From Pegea sp. RAD2-039 (lineage: Eukaryota; Chordata; Thaliacea; Salpida; Salpidae), in contig JAQGEQ010000003.1 in NCBI GenBank assembly GCA_034620365.1, forward strand, positions 806,001 to 870,000: 64,000 bases of DNA. The letters run 5' to 3'. Shown piece by piece: positions 13,600 to 36,309 of the stretch (position 1 is the stretch's first letter; each line of letters starts with the position of its first letter). The position numbers were made by a program, and so were the translations under genes. The notes beneath the pieces are model-generated. The model ran no database searches. It saw only the letters and a program-made list of their open reading frames with translations, and was not told where the DNA came from.

Positions 13600-16500
13600 T
13601 GATATATGTCTTCACCATTTAATTAATCTAATTTAATTGATTCAACTACGGAAAAGTTAAAAACATTTTTTAATCAACAGTTTTATTAATTTGAGGATGT
13701 TTGAAATAAACTGTATATATCGTCTTCTCAGTTTTATGTTTTTTTGATAATTGCTAATTTTGTAGCTTTAATAATATTCAATTTGTCATTTAAGCCTAGA
13801 GTATTGATTTTCAATCTTATATATTAAAGCTAATCAAGTTTGATACACGATTTTTACATTAAATATTAAATTACCAGAATAAAAACACTTCTCAACCTAT
13901 CTAAGGACTTATTTTTAATCTTACACTCATATTAAGTTAATAAACTTTATAAATTATTCAAAAATCTTAATCGAATAATATTAAGAAACGATTAAGTTAT
14001 TTATAAAATACCAAAAAGCATCACAAGAGTTTTTAGCTCATTGCAAACTCACTGATGAATAAATTTTAAAAGTATTTTTTGATTTTAAGTCATCTTTGAA
14101 AGTAAATAAATGTTTGGCAACATATTACATTTCAAATATAAACACTTAGAACACTTTTTATTGAAATAATGCTAGCTTTTTACTAATAAGGTGATGTAGA
14201 CCAATGTTAAACATATGTTCTGAAAGTATTGTAAAATGGCGCCTACAATTTTTTCGTGCTGTAGTGGTCTATGAACAGACTGTTTTGTCTGATTTCAAGG
14301 CTTTTTCTCAGCCTTCTTATTTCATGGGAATTAAATGCTTTGCTTTACCATGAAAAATCGTTTTTAGCTTTAATTGAAATACTATACAAAATAGGAAAAC
14401 TTATTTTACTTATGCATTAGCTATAAAGTCAACTTAAGTGAATAATGGCTTATCGTCAGGTTATATTTATCGATTTATTAAAACTTTATAGAAATTGTAA
14501 TTTAATTTCAATTATGTTGACTTAGCTAAACATTTGAAACTTGTTTTTTATGCTGCAAACTAAAATTTTTTGAAATTAATGAAAAATAAGTGTTAATTTG
14601 TTGTTAAGATAATAATTACCAAATCACCATATAAAGTACTACCTGCTTCTAATTTATCTTAGACTGAAAACATTTTTATTATATACTTTAATTGTTTCAA
14701 TTCGACTGAGAACATAAAGGAAAATAGCTTAATCGTTTGTATCCACTAAAAGAACGTTTCTAAGCCATTATAAACTTACCTGCCAAAAGTCATTTCAAAT
14801 ATGAAAGTGAATTTTTAACATGTAATATAAGTATAAGATACAAAGTATAACGGGTTGAAAACAATTTTTCGGTAGAATTATGAAAATATATTTTTTAAAC
14901 AAATTAGAATGTTTTTTTTTGTTTCATAAGTTCTCATTAAAGCATTTTTCATCTTATTAAAATTTAGGACAGAAAAAATGTAACCTATAAAACTAAACAA
15001 TTTTTAATTTTTGTTAGATTCAAAAGTATTTTGACAATCAAAAGCAAAAATTCAAAAAGTTTTAATAATTTAGCCTAAGACTCAATTTTGCTCGCTAGTT
15101 AGTAGCTTCTAAACTGCAAAAAATATGTTCTTAAGACAATTTTTCACCGCGTCATATTCAATATTACCAATCCCTAAAGAGTTGTGTTAAAAGGTTGAAG
15201 ATTTAGTTATTGCATTTTCTGTAATAATATAAACTAAAGGAAGTATACCATAAGATAAATATAAAATTAAGGTAGGTAATTTGTATAGGTAAAATCTAAA
15301 ACTAGTATATTTTTCTAACTTAATTGTAAAGTTATATGAACATTTCTTTTATACGACAAGTGTTTATTTAGTAATCTCTACTTCTCAGAAAGTTGCATTG
15401 AAAAAAATGCTGGAAAATGCATTTATTATACTCTAATCAATTATTTTAAATTGACAAATTATGGTAAATTGACTTAAACAAAATGACTGTAGAATAAATG
15501 ATCTTATTATTTTTTAATTAAATTTGAGTTTATTCTCTTTTGCCAGTGATCTAAAGTGGTTTCTGACTTAACATATGTGGGGAAACACGTTTAATTTTAT
15601 GCTTATATCAAGCATTTCAAATGACAAAATTAGTAATTATGATTTTACTATTTTCAAAACCAATCATAAATTATCGTTTGATGACTTTTAGTGGTTACTA
15701 ATTTTGTTTTTGATAGTTATTACGATTTTCAAGTTTAATTAAATCTCTTGAATATGTGATCAGTTAAAAGTTTACTTTTTCAAGAAAATCTTAACATCTG
15801 ACTACATCTTTCACTCACTAATCTAATTAAACAAATTTATTGATTTTTCATTATTAGTTTGAAAATCTTTTTTTTATTAAATTTTCATTTTTTCACTAAT
15901 GAATGTAGTAAAAATTTTCACGGCCTAATATAATGAATGAACTAGTTTTAAAAACTAATTTATCTTAATGAATCTTTAAGTCAAATATATCTAAAATAAA
16001 TATGATCAGTACATTCAATGATGAAATGTTTTGTATAATTATATTTTTTCATTTATATATCTTTCTGTAAGCAACAAGTTAGTATCTAACAGGTTAAAAA
16101 CCTCAAATGAAGTCTTTGAAATTATTGAAATCTGAAAATGGTATATTTTTGAAAATGTTTAATGTATATTGTTTTACCATAAAATTTTTGGTGTCATTTT
16201 TTAATCACCTTCTTAGTAAAAAAAAAACAAAATAAGCTAATTATTTAAAAATATCAAAAACTTAATTACAAAACTTAAAACACGACTGGGTACTTAAAAA
16301 AACTTTGTATAAATCAAAAATAGATCGACTTTTTCTACTAGTGGCAAGATTTGTTCATTTAGATAATATTTACTTCTAACAGTCAGAGTTGCTTTCATTT
16401 CTAAATGGAGCAAAAATGAAAATAAAAAACTTAAGGTGTTATCATAATTTTTTGAGTTTATCACTCTGTTTATTTCTTTTCTTTTTGGCTTGCAGTGATA

Positions 16501-18970
16501 AATTTGTAAAAAGTAATTTTTCTGATTTACATTTGATAAAAAACCTGTGAAACAATTATTTTAGTTTTTTCTATTGAGTTTAGCATGTCGAAAAAGTCTT
16601 CAAAAACCAAAGTTTTTGTCAAGAAAAGCTTTTTAATATGATTCAAATAAAGTATAATATTTTAAATTGAAGTAGGTACGAAGACTCCTGATTCTTATGA
16701 AAAACTCTTAAATTGTTTAATGTCGATAAGAATTACAAAACTCTTTCTTCTAAGCATGATTTACAGAAAGAACTTACAAGGAAGAAAAAATAGTTTCTTT
16801 CGTCAGCACGTGGAAAAACAAACTATTATTCTTAATCAATCAACAAACATCACTTGAAATATCCTACTTAGATGGCTTATCTACTTACCCAAAACATGAA
16901 ACTTATAAGATGAAAGTAAAAAGCAAGCTATTTTAATAAAAGATTTTGCACAAATAACATTTAAAATTAAAGCCAAACGACTTACAGTAAAAAAAGATAC
17001 ATGACAACGCAATGTATTAACAATATATCTAACACGTAAACTGACTTCAAAAGTAAAATAAATTGCTGTATTACTATATTTAATCCTCCAAAAAACTTTA
17101 CAACTATTTTTACTCTTTACTATTTTATACTTTACTTTTTTTCTAAGGAAATTTATTCCAGACTTTGAAATCTGTAAAAAATTTCCAACGTTACGTTCCT
17201 TTTATTATACAATAGACAAAAGATATATATTTCGTGAATATTAAAATGTTTGCTTAAAAACAACCAGAAATCATCAACGCTTTTGCAATAGCAACCAATA
17301 GTTGTCCTTCCATGATGAGGTCCAATCAAAGACTTGTCATCAAGTGGTGCGAAGAAAATAATCTTGATGAAGTGGCATAAAGTAACACATTACATTACAA
17401 TCGGCAGCAAGAACACCTTATTTCTAAGACTATTGAGAAGGGGAAATACCACTTCAATTTACAGTTTTAGTTATAACAGTAAATTTGATTAAAGTAAATA
17501 GACTGAATCTTCGCAAGCGTAAGATTTTATTAATCTTGTTGATACTAATTCTAGTAATGTTCACAACAGCTAGTAATTAGGCCATATTAATTTTAGGATT
17601 TCATTCCCAAAATTAAATTATTTGGGAGAAACAAGCATTTCTCAGCTCGACAAGGAAAATGGCTAATGGTTAATTTGACATTATGATTAACCTGTAAGAC
17701 TTTTTATGTAAAAATTTCAGGACCTTTGAGTATTATCGAGACCGAAACTGACTGAATTTTATTGACTTTAATGGCTAAGATTAAGGTTTAATACTATTTG
17801 TTGGCTCTGGTCATTAACATGTTTTGCTAAAGACAGTTTTTAAATTTTTGATAAAAAACGTTATTAGAAGCTTGAGTTCCACTAAATATCTCGCTTTTAG
17901 TAGTCAAAGATGTTTAAGATCAGCTTTACGCTGTTAAGTACAAATTTAAATGGTAAAGTGTGTGCTCTTAAGAAAACTAAGGATTAAAATCTACATTAAA
18001 TTTATATAGTTTATTAAATAAATCAAAATTGAAAGTCAAAGTTAATTTGTTGACAAAATAAATACTTTAAATAGCTACATTGTTAACTTAACAATTTTAG
18101 AAAATGATAGATTAAAATACTTAATGTTTAATTAAAAACCTTTATATTTAAAATAGTTGAAATAATTTTCAATTAAGTAATTTTCTATGACTGTTTCATT
18201 TATTTTTAAGTTTTCAAACCTAATGCAATTATTTGTATTTCTTGTGCAGCAATTTTGAACCAATCAAATTAGGCCACATTATAACTTACTCTATGTTACA
18301 CATAGCTATCTGATTCGATGCTACGTCATCACTATTATAGACTTTAATGTGTGAGCGGTTTTTTATTAAATTACAGTTTACTCAAAAATATTGATACAGG
18401 TTTACTTTTTGATAGAGAGTCAAGTTTCGATCTTTAATTAGATTATTATTTTGTAGCATTTCTTGCTTAATGGAATCTATATAGCTTTACTTCTAACATT
18501 AATTCTCTAGTACGATTTATTTTTTTAAAGGTTTTTATATTCTTTCTCGAGAATTTGACAAATAATCAATAAAGTGAATTAATAACATCTTATAAGTAAT
18601 ATAATTGTTAAAAATAACTTTTATACCTTTTCGTTTCAGTCAAAAATAATCTATTGTATAATGTTTTTATTAGTAAATAGTTGTTTAGTATATTTTATGC
18701 TTTAATAACATAAGATTAATAATTATATATCTAATCGATTTATTAAATGTAATAAATAATTATTTTTTAAACTTGTTAAATTATATAACAAAAATGTTTT
18801 GTTTATATTTTTGAATTCACTTTCAAGCTTACATTTATAAAGAAAAATTATTTTTAATTTCATTAGAATCGATTTTATTTTCTGGAAATAAGAAAAATCC
18901 TATTTTAAAATAATTTTTAAAAGTAAGATATTTAGATGTACCATAGTTTCAATAAAAAAATAAATTTGCT
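13600..18970. other. Intergenic AT-rich stretch
   Basis: About 5.4 kb before PDIA6. Dense stops in all frames. A few splice-like motifs on the minus strand (a short ATG exon near 14781-14796 with GTAAGT, and an open patch near 14240-14290) could not be phased into a gene. A slightly GC-richer patch at 17270-17420 has no recognisable coding content. Confidence 0.5.
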
Positions 18971-18986
18971 TTTTTTTTTGTTTTAG
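18971..18986 (+). promoter_or_regulatory. 3' splice acceptor in the PDIA6 5' leader
   Basis: A long T tract ending in TTTTAG directly before a 60-nt leader that runs to the PDIA6 ATG. It can be the acceptor of a 5' UTR intron or a spliced-leader trans-splicing site; sequence alone does not separate the two. Confidence 0.5.
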
Positions 18987-19046
18987 AGAAAAAGTGTAAT
19001 TTGTGTAACTGATATATTTATTGAAACTGATCACAACAACTAGGCC

Positions 19047-22000
19047 ATGAATTTTGTAAAAAGTAAGTTAACTGATTTATAAGAAATAAAATTTTCTGTA
19101 AAAAAATAAAGACTTGAATTATTTTTATAGTAATTTTATCTCTCTCCCTTATATCCATTTCAACTGCTGACTATTCTTCTATGGATGATGTTGTTCAATT
19201 GGATTCATCTAATTTTAAATCTAAGGTTTTAGATAGTGATGAATTATGGCTAGTTGAGTTTTATGCTCCTTGGTGCGGGCATTGTCAGCGTCTAGAACCA
19301 GAGTGGAAAAAAGCTGCCTCCGATCTAAAGGTATCAAATTCATTAAAACACTTTTTATTCTGCTTTTGAATAATCTTAATTTATAAGTTTGTTGAAAACA
19401 TATTCAAATATTTTTAATCATTTTAAGAATCTTACACACATAATTTTATGGAAATTATATTAATTTGCTGACAGGGTGTGACTAAAATTGCATTTGTTGA
19501 TTTTACAAAATATAAACATCTTGTGAAGTCTTATAATATATCCAAACCAGGAGAAATATTATCTTTTCAAAATAATAAAAACAAACCTGTTCGTTATAAA
19601 GGTATCATCAAATAGTACTTTTATAAATGGTTTGATGGTGTTTTGCTTCTTTTATCATTGGTGATAGTTTTAAGTGTTTCTACATGTAGTTGCATGTGTT
19701 AAAAGGTTTTCATTTAGCTTTTAGTGTACTTTAAACATTTTTGTCTCTGCTTTTAAAGATTTTAAATAAATTATCAGCAATTTCATGAATTAAATTTTCT
19801 GTTTTTATAAACTACAAGATTTTTGTAAAAATGAATCATAAGTAAATTATTTTCTAAAAACTGTGTCTCACTCCAGTAAAATGTTTTATAACTATATTGC
19901 TTTGTTTTGATTCTATATTTTGATATTTGATTTATTGGTAAATGGTGAGTTTTATTCAAACACTTCAATCATAAGTGGTTCCATTTTATTGAAAACTTAG
20001 GTTTTAATAAGACCAAACAACTTTCCTTAAAAAAGTTTATAGTATTTCTTATATGACTTTCAAAATGTATTCTTAATACTATTGTTTAGTTGTTATTGGC
20101 TAATTATACAATAAACATTAATGTGTTGTTATATAAAGGGGATTGCAAATTTAGCTGCTGTTAATATGGATGCACATTCATCTGTTGGTTCACCTTATGG
20201 TATAAGAGGGTTTCCCACTATCAAAGTTTTTGGTTATGATAAGTCTAGCCCAGCTGATTATCAGGGTAAGTTTAAAATTGTGAAATAAAGATTCCCATTT
20301 TCTTAGTTGTAAAGATTTTTTATAAAAGTTGATTAATTTTTTTGATAATAAAACTGATTTGTTGGTTAAACGATATCTGTCATCAGTTTAATTCTTTTAT
20401 CTTACTAAATATGATTTTATAATTGATATTTTTATAATCTGAGATACAGTAATAAATATTATATTTATTTATAAATTTTTTCATAGTAAAAATTATGACT
20501 AAAAAAACTTAGACAAGATGCAAGAGATTTTTTAATGAATTAAATTATTTTCATATGATCAATTATCCCAAGTATAATCACATTTTTTAGATTTTATTTG
20601 AGATGTTGGAATAAAATTATATATTTTTATTAATTGCAAGCCACTGTCTGTTCATAATCAGGGACTTAAATGTTTTTCAGAAAAAAATAAATAGATTTTG
20701 AAAATGACTCTTAATTCAAACATGACAAAGTCATTTTTATTATATCACATGATAATTAAATCTTTTACAACCAAACATTTTTTCAACAAATATAATAAAA
20801 TGTAATATAAGCTATTTAATAACAAATGACATTGAGTTTAATACAAATCATTTCAACGCGTTGTACTTATTTGGATATGTGATAAAAATTTTCATTACCA
20901 GTACCATCGACCTTGGTTTGAATCTTATGTAACGCAAATATAATTGATACAAATCAGTTGTGTCTAAGTAGCACCTTGTCTTATAGAAGCTCTGCTAAGA
21001 AAATCTTGTATCATAGATAATTTGGTGGTTATGGGTGCTTATAACTTCGCGTAAAATTTAATTTGTAGATAGCGTGTTTGTTTTCATAAAAGGATTCAAT
21101 ATCATTTTTTTGGGAACAATTTTTTCACTTTATTGTATAGATAGTTTGCAGATTGGTTGTCAAATTAGAAGATTGTTCATTTGATTTTGACAATTTTTTG
21201 TTGAATATTTGTAATAAAAATAGAAACCATGCTTACCTGCTTAATCGTCGCTAGACAATTTTCAAAATCTCTGTGAATCATCATTAGATTATCTTGAAAA
21301 TCGGCATTGTTTATTTTTATGATATTTAGGTGGAAGAACTGCTGATGCAATTACTAGCCATGCTATGCAAGCCTTGAAAGAGATGGTTGCTGATAGATCT
21401 AGTGGTGGAAAGAAAAAGGTGAATTTAAGCTATTAAAAAATATTCCTTAGCTGATTGATCATAGAAGATCAAAATGGTAATTTAATAAATTGTTTTTCGA
21501 TACAAGCTTTTTACAAGTTTAATTGTAGCAACAGCTTTCCAATAATCCCTTGAATAGTTCGATCGCGGTTTTAATTGTGATGAATTTTGATTAAACACTT
21601 TTTTTGTAGCAATGAATCATCGCTTAATTATAATGCTGCTAATTTTAATTCTTTAGAAACAACACAGCAGTGATAACACAGGAAGTAGTGATGATGTAAT
21701 CACTCTAACAGATTCTAACTTCAAAGAGCTTGTCCTTGACAGTAAAGAAACTTGGCTAGTTGAGTTCTATGCACCTTGGTGTGGGCATTGTAAAAAGTTA
21801 GTTGAATTAAACCAAATATTTCAATATTTTAGTTGATAAACTGAAGAAAATTTATTTTATTTTAGTCTTGCACCACAATGGGCCCGTGCTGCTACTGAAG
21901 TTAAGTCTAAATCTGAAGGTCAAGTGAAGTTGGGGGCTTTGGATGCTACTGTACATCAATCCACGGCTGGTAGATATGGTGTAAGTAGTTTGAAACTATT

Positions 22001-22890
22001 TTTTCGAACTTTTAGATTTAATTGAAACGTCGAAAATTCAATTTTTAGATCAGAGGGTATCCAACTATCAAAATTTTCCGCCAAGGCTTTAAATCTGATG
22101 CTCCAATTGATTACGATGGACCTAGAGATGCTAGTGGTATTGCTGCTAAAGCTTTGGAATATTTTGAAGAGAATATAGAACCACCAACGGTAAAAGACGT
22201 TCAACAGACCTTCTGACAATAAGATTGTATCTTTGTAGGTTGATGAATTAGTTCATCAGGATGTTTTAAATGAAAAATGTGAAAAAGGAATTTGTATTAT
22301 CGCTTTCTTACCTGATATATATGATGGAGGTACATTCATGTTTACTTGTATCAACTTCTACATCATAGTTACTTCACAGGTAAAGTTGATCGCAACAACT
22401 ACATCAAATTATTGACTGGATTGGGTGAGACTTTCAAGAAGCAAAAATGGGGTTGGGCTTGGACTGCGGCTGGGCAACAACCAGAGTTAGAAAAGGTCCT
22501 AAATGTGGGCGGTTCCGGTTATCCAGTAAGTTGTTAAAAGTTTGAAATTGTGTAAAGTCGATAACTACTCATTGTGCAGATGTTAGTGGCAATGAACCTT
22601 CGTAAGGAAGTCTATGCTCTTAATATGGGAGCTTTTAATGAAGACTCGATTCGTCCGTTCCTCAATGTGTTGACATACGGACAAGGAAGTCGAAATACTT
22701 TCCCTATTCCCAGTGGTAAAACTCCTGAGATAAAAACTTTAGATGGATGGGACGGAGAAGACGGGCCCCCTGTAAGTTTATTCTTTTATTTACAATTTTT
22801 ATTTCTTTTTTATTAATCAAAAATTCTCTTTTTTAGATTGAAGAAGAACAGATCGATTTAAGTGATTTTAAATGGGAGGACGAATTATGA
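19047..22890 (+). CDS. PDIA6: Protein disulfide isomerase A6 (P5)
   Basis: ER-lumen thiol-disulfide oxidoreductase. Constitutive exons: 19047-19062, 19131-19330, [19475-19601 or 20139-20265], 21330-21418, 21657-21796, 21866-21980, 22049-22189, 22239-22329, 22380-22525, 22580-22771, 22837-22890. With either alternative exon the product is 436 aa, close to the ~440 aa usual for the family. Signal peptide at residues 1-18; thioredoxin domain 1 with WCGHC at 53-57; domain 2 with WCGHC at 185-189 and RGYPTIKIF; then a redox-inactive C-terminal domain ([30 protein letters not shown]) and an acidic tail ending EDEL, a KDEL-type retrieval signal. All introns are GT-AG and phases close. The ATG is preceded by an acceptor at 18986. 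Identification is secure. Confidence 0.95.
19475..19601 (+). CDS. PDIA6: PDIA6 alternative exon 3a (divergent duplicate)
   Basis: 127 nt, phase 0 to phase 1, acceptor TGACAG and donor G|GTATCA. It encodes the second half of thioredoxin domain 1 (residues 73-115), beginning [10 protein letters not shown] and ending [10 protein letters not shown]. Length and both phases match exon 3b (20139-20265) exactly, and 11 of 43 residues are identical between the two. The normal GFPTI with the cis-proline is replaced by KPGEI. Using both exons would shift the frame, so they should be mutually exclusive. It may instead be an unused, slowly decaying duplicate, although no stop or splice defect is visible. 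Confidence 0.75.
20139..20265 (+). CDS. PDIA6: PDIA6 exon 3b (canonical)
   Basis: 127 nt, phase 0 to phase 1. It encodes [13 protein letters not shown], then [13 protein letters not shown] with the cis-Pro at residue 98, and ends ADYQG. This is the form expected from the family and pairs with the CGHC of exon 2. Confidence 0.93.
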
Positions 22891-22899
22891 TCAGATCGC

Positions 22900-23715
22900 T
22901 TAGTCTTAGAGCAATCCATGTTGCAGTATACATCAAACTTCTTTCAAGACTCGTTTATCTAATCATCTTTTCTAACTTTTGATGATTTGAAACTAAATAT
23001 ATGAATTTGTTTAATAGGTTTTCTTTAAACAATATCTAGCTCATCATTTTAGTACTTCTCTTTCTAATACTTAGTGACAAATGATAGCCTTTGTAATGAC
23101 GGATGTTTTACGATTTTATCGTTTATAACTTCATTAAATTTACATGAAGCATATTTTGAATGTAAACTAGCTTTATTTTCAAATTAATTCTTATAAGAAG
23201 TCTTTTACTGAACTAAGCTCAACATCATTAAATCTTAATTACAAGTTTTGCTCAATATAATTCATAATAGAAAATGAAACTAAAAAAATTAATTAATTTT
23301 ATAATTGAAGTGGAAATTGTTATTATTAAACATTAATTTATCGATCGATAAATTAGTTGCTCATAAATTTTAATAAATTGAAATTCAGTTGTAATCTCAG
23401 AAGTAAAATTACATTAAAATTACAAGAATGAGTTTCAAACATATCAGCATCTTAAATTCTTTTTTAATCTTCACATTGAAGGATGAAGCTCTAAATGTTA
23501 ATAAGATTGAAATTGATTACTTCAATATTACGTAAATGAAAAAACCTTTTATTTTAGCTTTCTTGCTTAACTAATTAATCATTACAACTCCTGTTAACAG
23601 TTGCATGTTGCTAGCTGTTCAATTCTACCTTAGATCTGCTTTTATTTCTAATCAATACTTTACTCTTATAAAACACATCGTCAAATGTCAAATGTGAAAA
23701 CGGCGCCATTATTGA
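22900..23715. other. PDIA6 3' UTR and intergenic sequence
   Basis: No coding potential or repeat recognised. The poly(A) site of PDIA6 must lie here, but no canonical AATAAA stands out close to the stop. Confidence 0.5.
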
Positions 23716-23719
23716 AAAT

Positions 23720-23790
23720 CTATTTATTTGTTTCAATAAATGCGAAGAAGGGTACCTGAAAATAGCACCTCTCGCTAACACACATTCAAA
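23720..23790 (-). mobile_element. LINE 3'-end fragment (copy 1)
   Basis: About 70 bp sharing the left-end motif seen at 53287, 54341 and 57761: a T/A-rich tail (TTTATTTnTTTCAATAAATG in window orientation), a GGTnC...GCACC hairpin, then CTCGCTAACACACATTC. Severely 5'-truncated; the element reads on the minus strand. Confidence 0.65.
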
Positions 23791-24059
23791 ATGAAAACAT
23801 TTTGAATTAAAAATATACCAGAGTCGATAATTTAACTTGGAGCTTGTTTAGATTTAAACACTCATTTCATGAAATGGAAGCTCAAATTTTATCGTTTATT
23901 TAAATATCATTTATAAAACATAAATATATTCTTGCTCTAAAGTTAGATCTGATGGTAGAAAACAAGTTTGAGGTTTGGGTATTACATAAATAAACATTTT
24001 AGTTTATAGTTTTTGAAGCATAAATATTTTTTTGAGTGAACTTTGTAGTCTGAATCATT

Positions 24060-24325
24060 AGATAAAAGGAAAGTGACAGCTATACTTTCTTCGTGTCTGC
24101 ACATTGGCTTCAATTATAGTGAAGAGCAACGTGTGCTGGACCACTCAGTTTGAGCATAACCCAGTGACCTAGGACAGTGATATCGAGGTCACGGATTGTA
24201 GGTTTTTCTCTGGGTGTACTCCTATAGGCTTTGCTTCTCCTGAAGTAATTACAAGCCAGTAAAATAGTTGGAGGAGCAGCTTCGTTGCTCGTTAGGAATG
24301 CCGCATCTTCCACGACAAGATGGAA
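24060..24325. other. GC-richer patch of unknown nature
   Basis: About 265 bp with visibly higher GC than its flanks. The minus strand carries a 67-codon ORF (24110-24313) containing REKPTIRDLDITVLGHW; no family recognised, and no clear splice sites or A/B boxes. It could be a repeat fragment, a relic exon or an unannotated RNA. Confidence 0.35.
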
Positions 24326-24329
24326 TTAG

Positions 24330-25980
24330 TATTTTAGATAAATCCGAAAACATTACAAGCCAAAAAAGACATATTTTACTTATATTTGAAATTTAAACTA
24401 ATCAGCAAAGTAGTCATATTCTTTATATAATTATAGAGTTTACAGATCACTTAAAACTCCCAAAATAGCAATTAGGGGCAAAACTTTGAAATCTTAAATC
24501 TTGTTGTATTCTATCAAAAAGAGAATAATTTTTCCATCATGTTGAAAAAATAATTTTGAAGATAATCTATTGAAAAATCTGCGACTGTGAACAATTTCTG
24601 CTTCCCAACAGCTTACCAAAACCAGATAAAAACTTTAACGAGCCTTAGATGATATTGTACAGCCTATAAATAAAAATAATCGAATTAAAAATACCAAATT
24701 AAATTAAGTTTTTCTTAATTCTTAGCAAGCTTGGTTTTCAATATGTTTTCTAGTAAGACACAATCCTTTATTGTTACTTTAGTTTAGTTGAAATACTGAA
24801 CGAAATCAAGTTAAAAAATTATTAAATTTTGTTCTATGCTTGTCTGACACTAATACTTAGATATAACACTAATACTTCAGATATTTTAAAGTTTATTACT
24901 AGTATTTAGCTAAGCTACTTTTATAGCTTTACAAAATTGATCTTATTCATTCAGTTCTGTACGCTTCTAAGAAAACTATTAAAGACTTTTTCAAAAAATT
25001 AGATTTGTATTGATAAACCAAAGCTCACTAAAACTGGCTACAATTATTTACAAGTTGATACTGCAAATATTAAAACTGAAAAAGTGATAACTTCACAAAA
25101 AAGCTGCTGATCTATTTTGAGAAAAAAAAGAAGCATTTATGGGCTTACAGAATGCGAAAATATTTTATGAAGTAATGCAAATTAGCTTGTAATTGACAGA
25201 ACTAATCTTAGAGAATGACGCAATAAGAAGATGCAAACGGTATAAGGACTGTCGCTTAGATTAGTGATAAGACAAGTATTCTAACGTCAGTGTTTCATCA
25301 AAAACTGATTCTATTCTAAGATCGGATGATAATAAAATCACTTAAATATAAGAGTCAAATTGCAAAAAGGTCAAACAAAGTAGAGAACAGAACAACAACA
25401 GAAGCATAAAACTTGTATTTTGAACAAAAATTTTATATTATTATACCTGCGTTTTAGCTGGAAAAATTACAAAGTTTTTGACTTGGCAATAAATTATTAT
25501 AATATTTTTAGCAAATAGTTTTTTGAGTTAAACTTTTTGATAAAATGTTTGTAGTGGGTCACAGATTTATAAATTTTTTGTATTTATTATTAAAATGTTT
25601 CTGTATAATCAAATTAAAGCTGGAATAATATTCATGTTTACAAAAAGGTATAAAGGGTGCGTTTTGAACAGTCGAAATTATTTATCGTTATTGTAACTCA
25701 TTTTGCTGTAACTTCTACTTAAAGACTAACTTGTTAAAAAATCGTTAAGGAACAAGATCAATTTACTGATAACAAAAGAATGTTGTTTTGTTTGTTTCTC
25801 GAGTAACACCAGCAAAGCCTGTTAGAGAAGCGCACATCCTTGTGATATTGGGTACATTATTTAAACAAAATATTTTGATTAAAATATTGATTAGCTCGTT
25901 GTCAGGTCCTAAGAGGTATTTCATGAACATATCATTTTTTGAAAATGTTTTTTCTTTAAATTATCAACTAATTTACTGAC
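24330..25980. other. Intergenic stretch upstream of the myosin gene
   Basis: AT-rich, no supportable ORF. Muscle control elements would be expected here; near-matches to the MEF2 site occur, but in such AT-rich DNA they carry little weight. Confidence 0.4.
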
Positions 25981-25990
25981 TTTTTTCCTT

Positions 25991-26008
25991 TATATAACCA
26001 TTAGAAAC
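25991..26008 (+). promoter_or_regulatory. TATA-like motif or 5' splice leader junction of the myosin gene
   Basis: TATATAA at 25991-25997 lies ~50 nt before the myosin ATG, and an initiator-like TCATTC is at 26025. An acceptor-like CCATTAG ends at 26003. Either a very short promoter-proximal leader or a leader acceptor (cis or trans) is possible. Confidence 0.3.
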
Positions 26009-26042
26009 ATTTTAAGCTTTGTTCTCATTCAACCACAATAAA

Positions 26043-36082
<10,040 letters not shown>

Positions 36083-36213
36083 ATATTTATTTGTTTATTC
36101 TAGAATGATTGATATCGATTTTAAAGGCTTTGTTTTTTCGACTATTCTTCGTCTTAAATGCAACAATATTTTACATCTAAAAAACGTTGCATTTACTCAT
36201 TCTATTTTTTGCA

Positions 36214-36219
36214 AATAAA
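36214..36219 (+). promoter_or_regulatory. Poly(A) signal of the myosin gene
   Basis: AATAAA 132 nt after the myosin stop codon; a second one lies near 36299. Confidence 0.55.
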
Positions 36220-36309
36220 AAACTTAAATCTGTTTATAAATTCTATTTGCTGCAAATCGGTTGAAATGAGACCAACTGCTTAATGATTAGCAAATTTGTA
36301 AATAAATCT

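Noticed and set aside
14781-14796. Minus-strand ATG ACT TTT GGC AG|GTAAGT as first exon of the orphan gene
   Set aside because: Good donor, but no downstream exon with a compatible phase was found.
25500-25530. MEF2-like site upstream of myosin
   Set aside because: Only nine of ten positions fit, and such A/T runs are expected by chance at this base composition.
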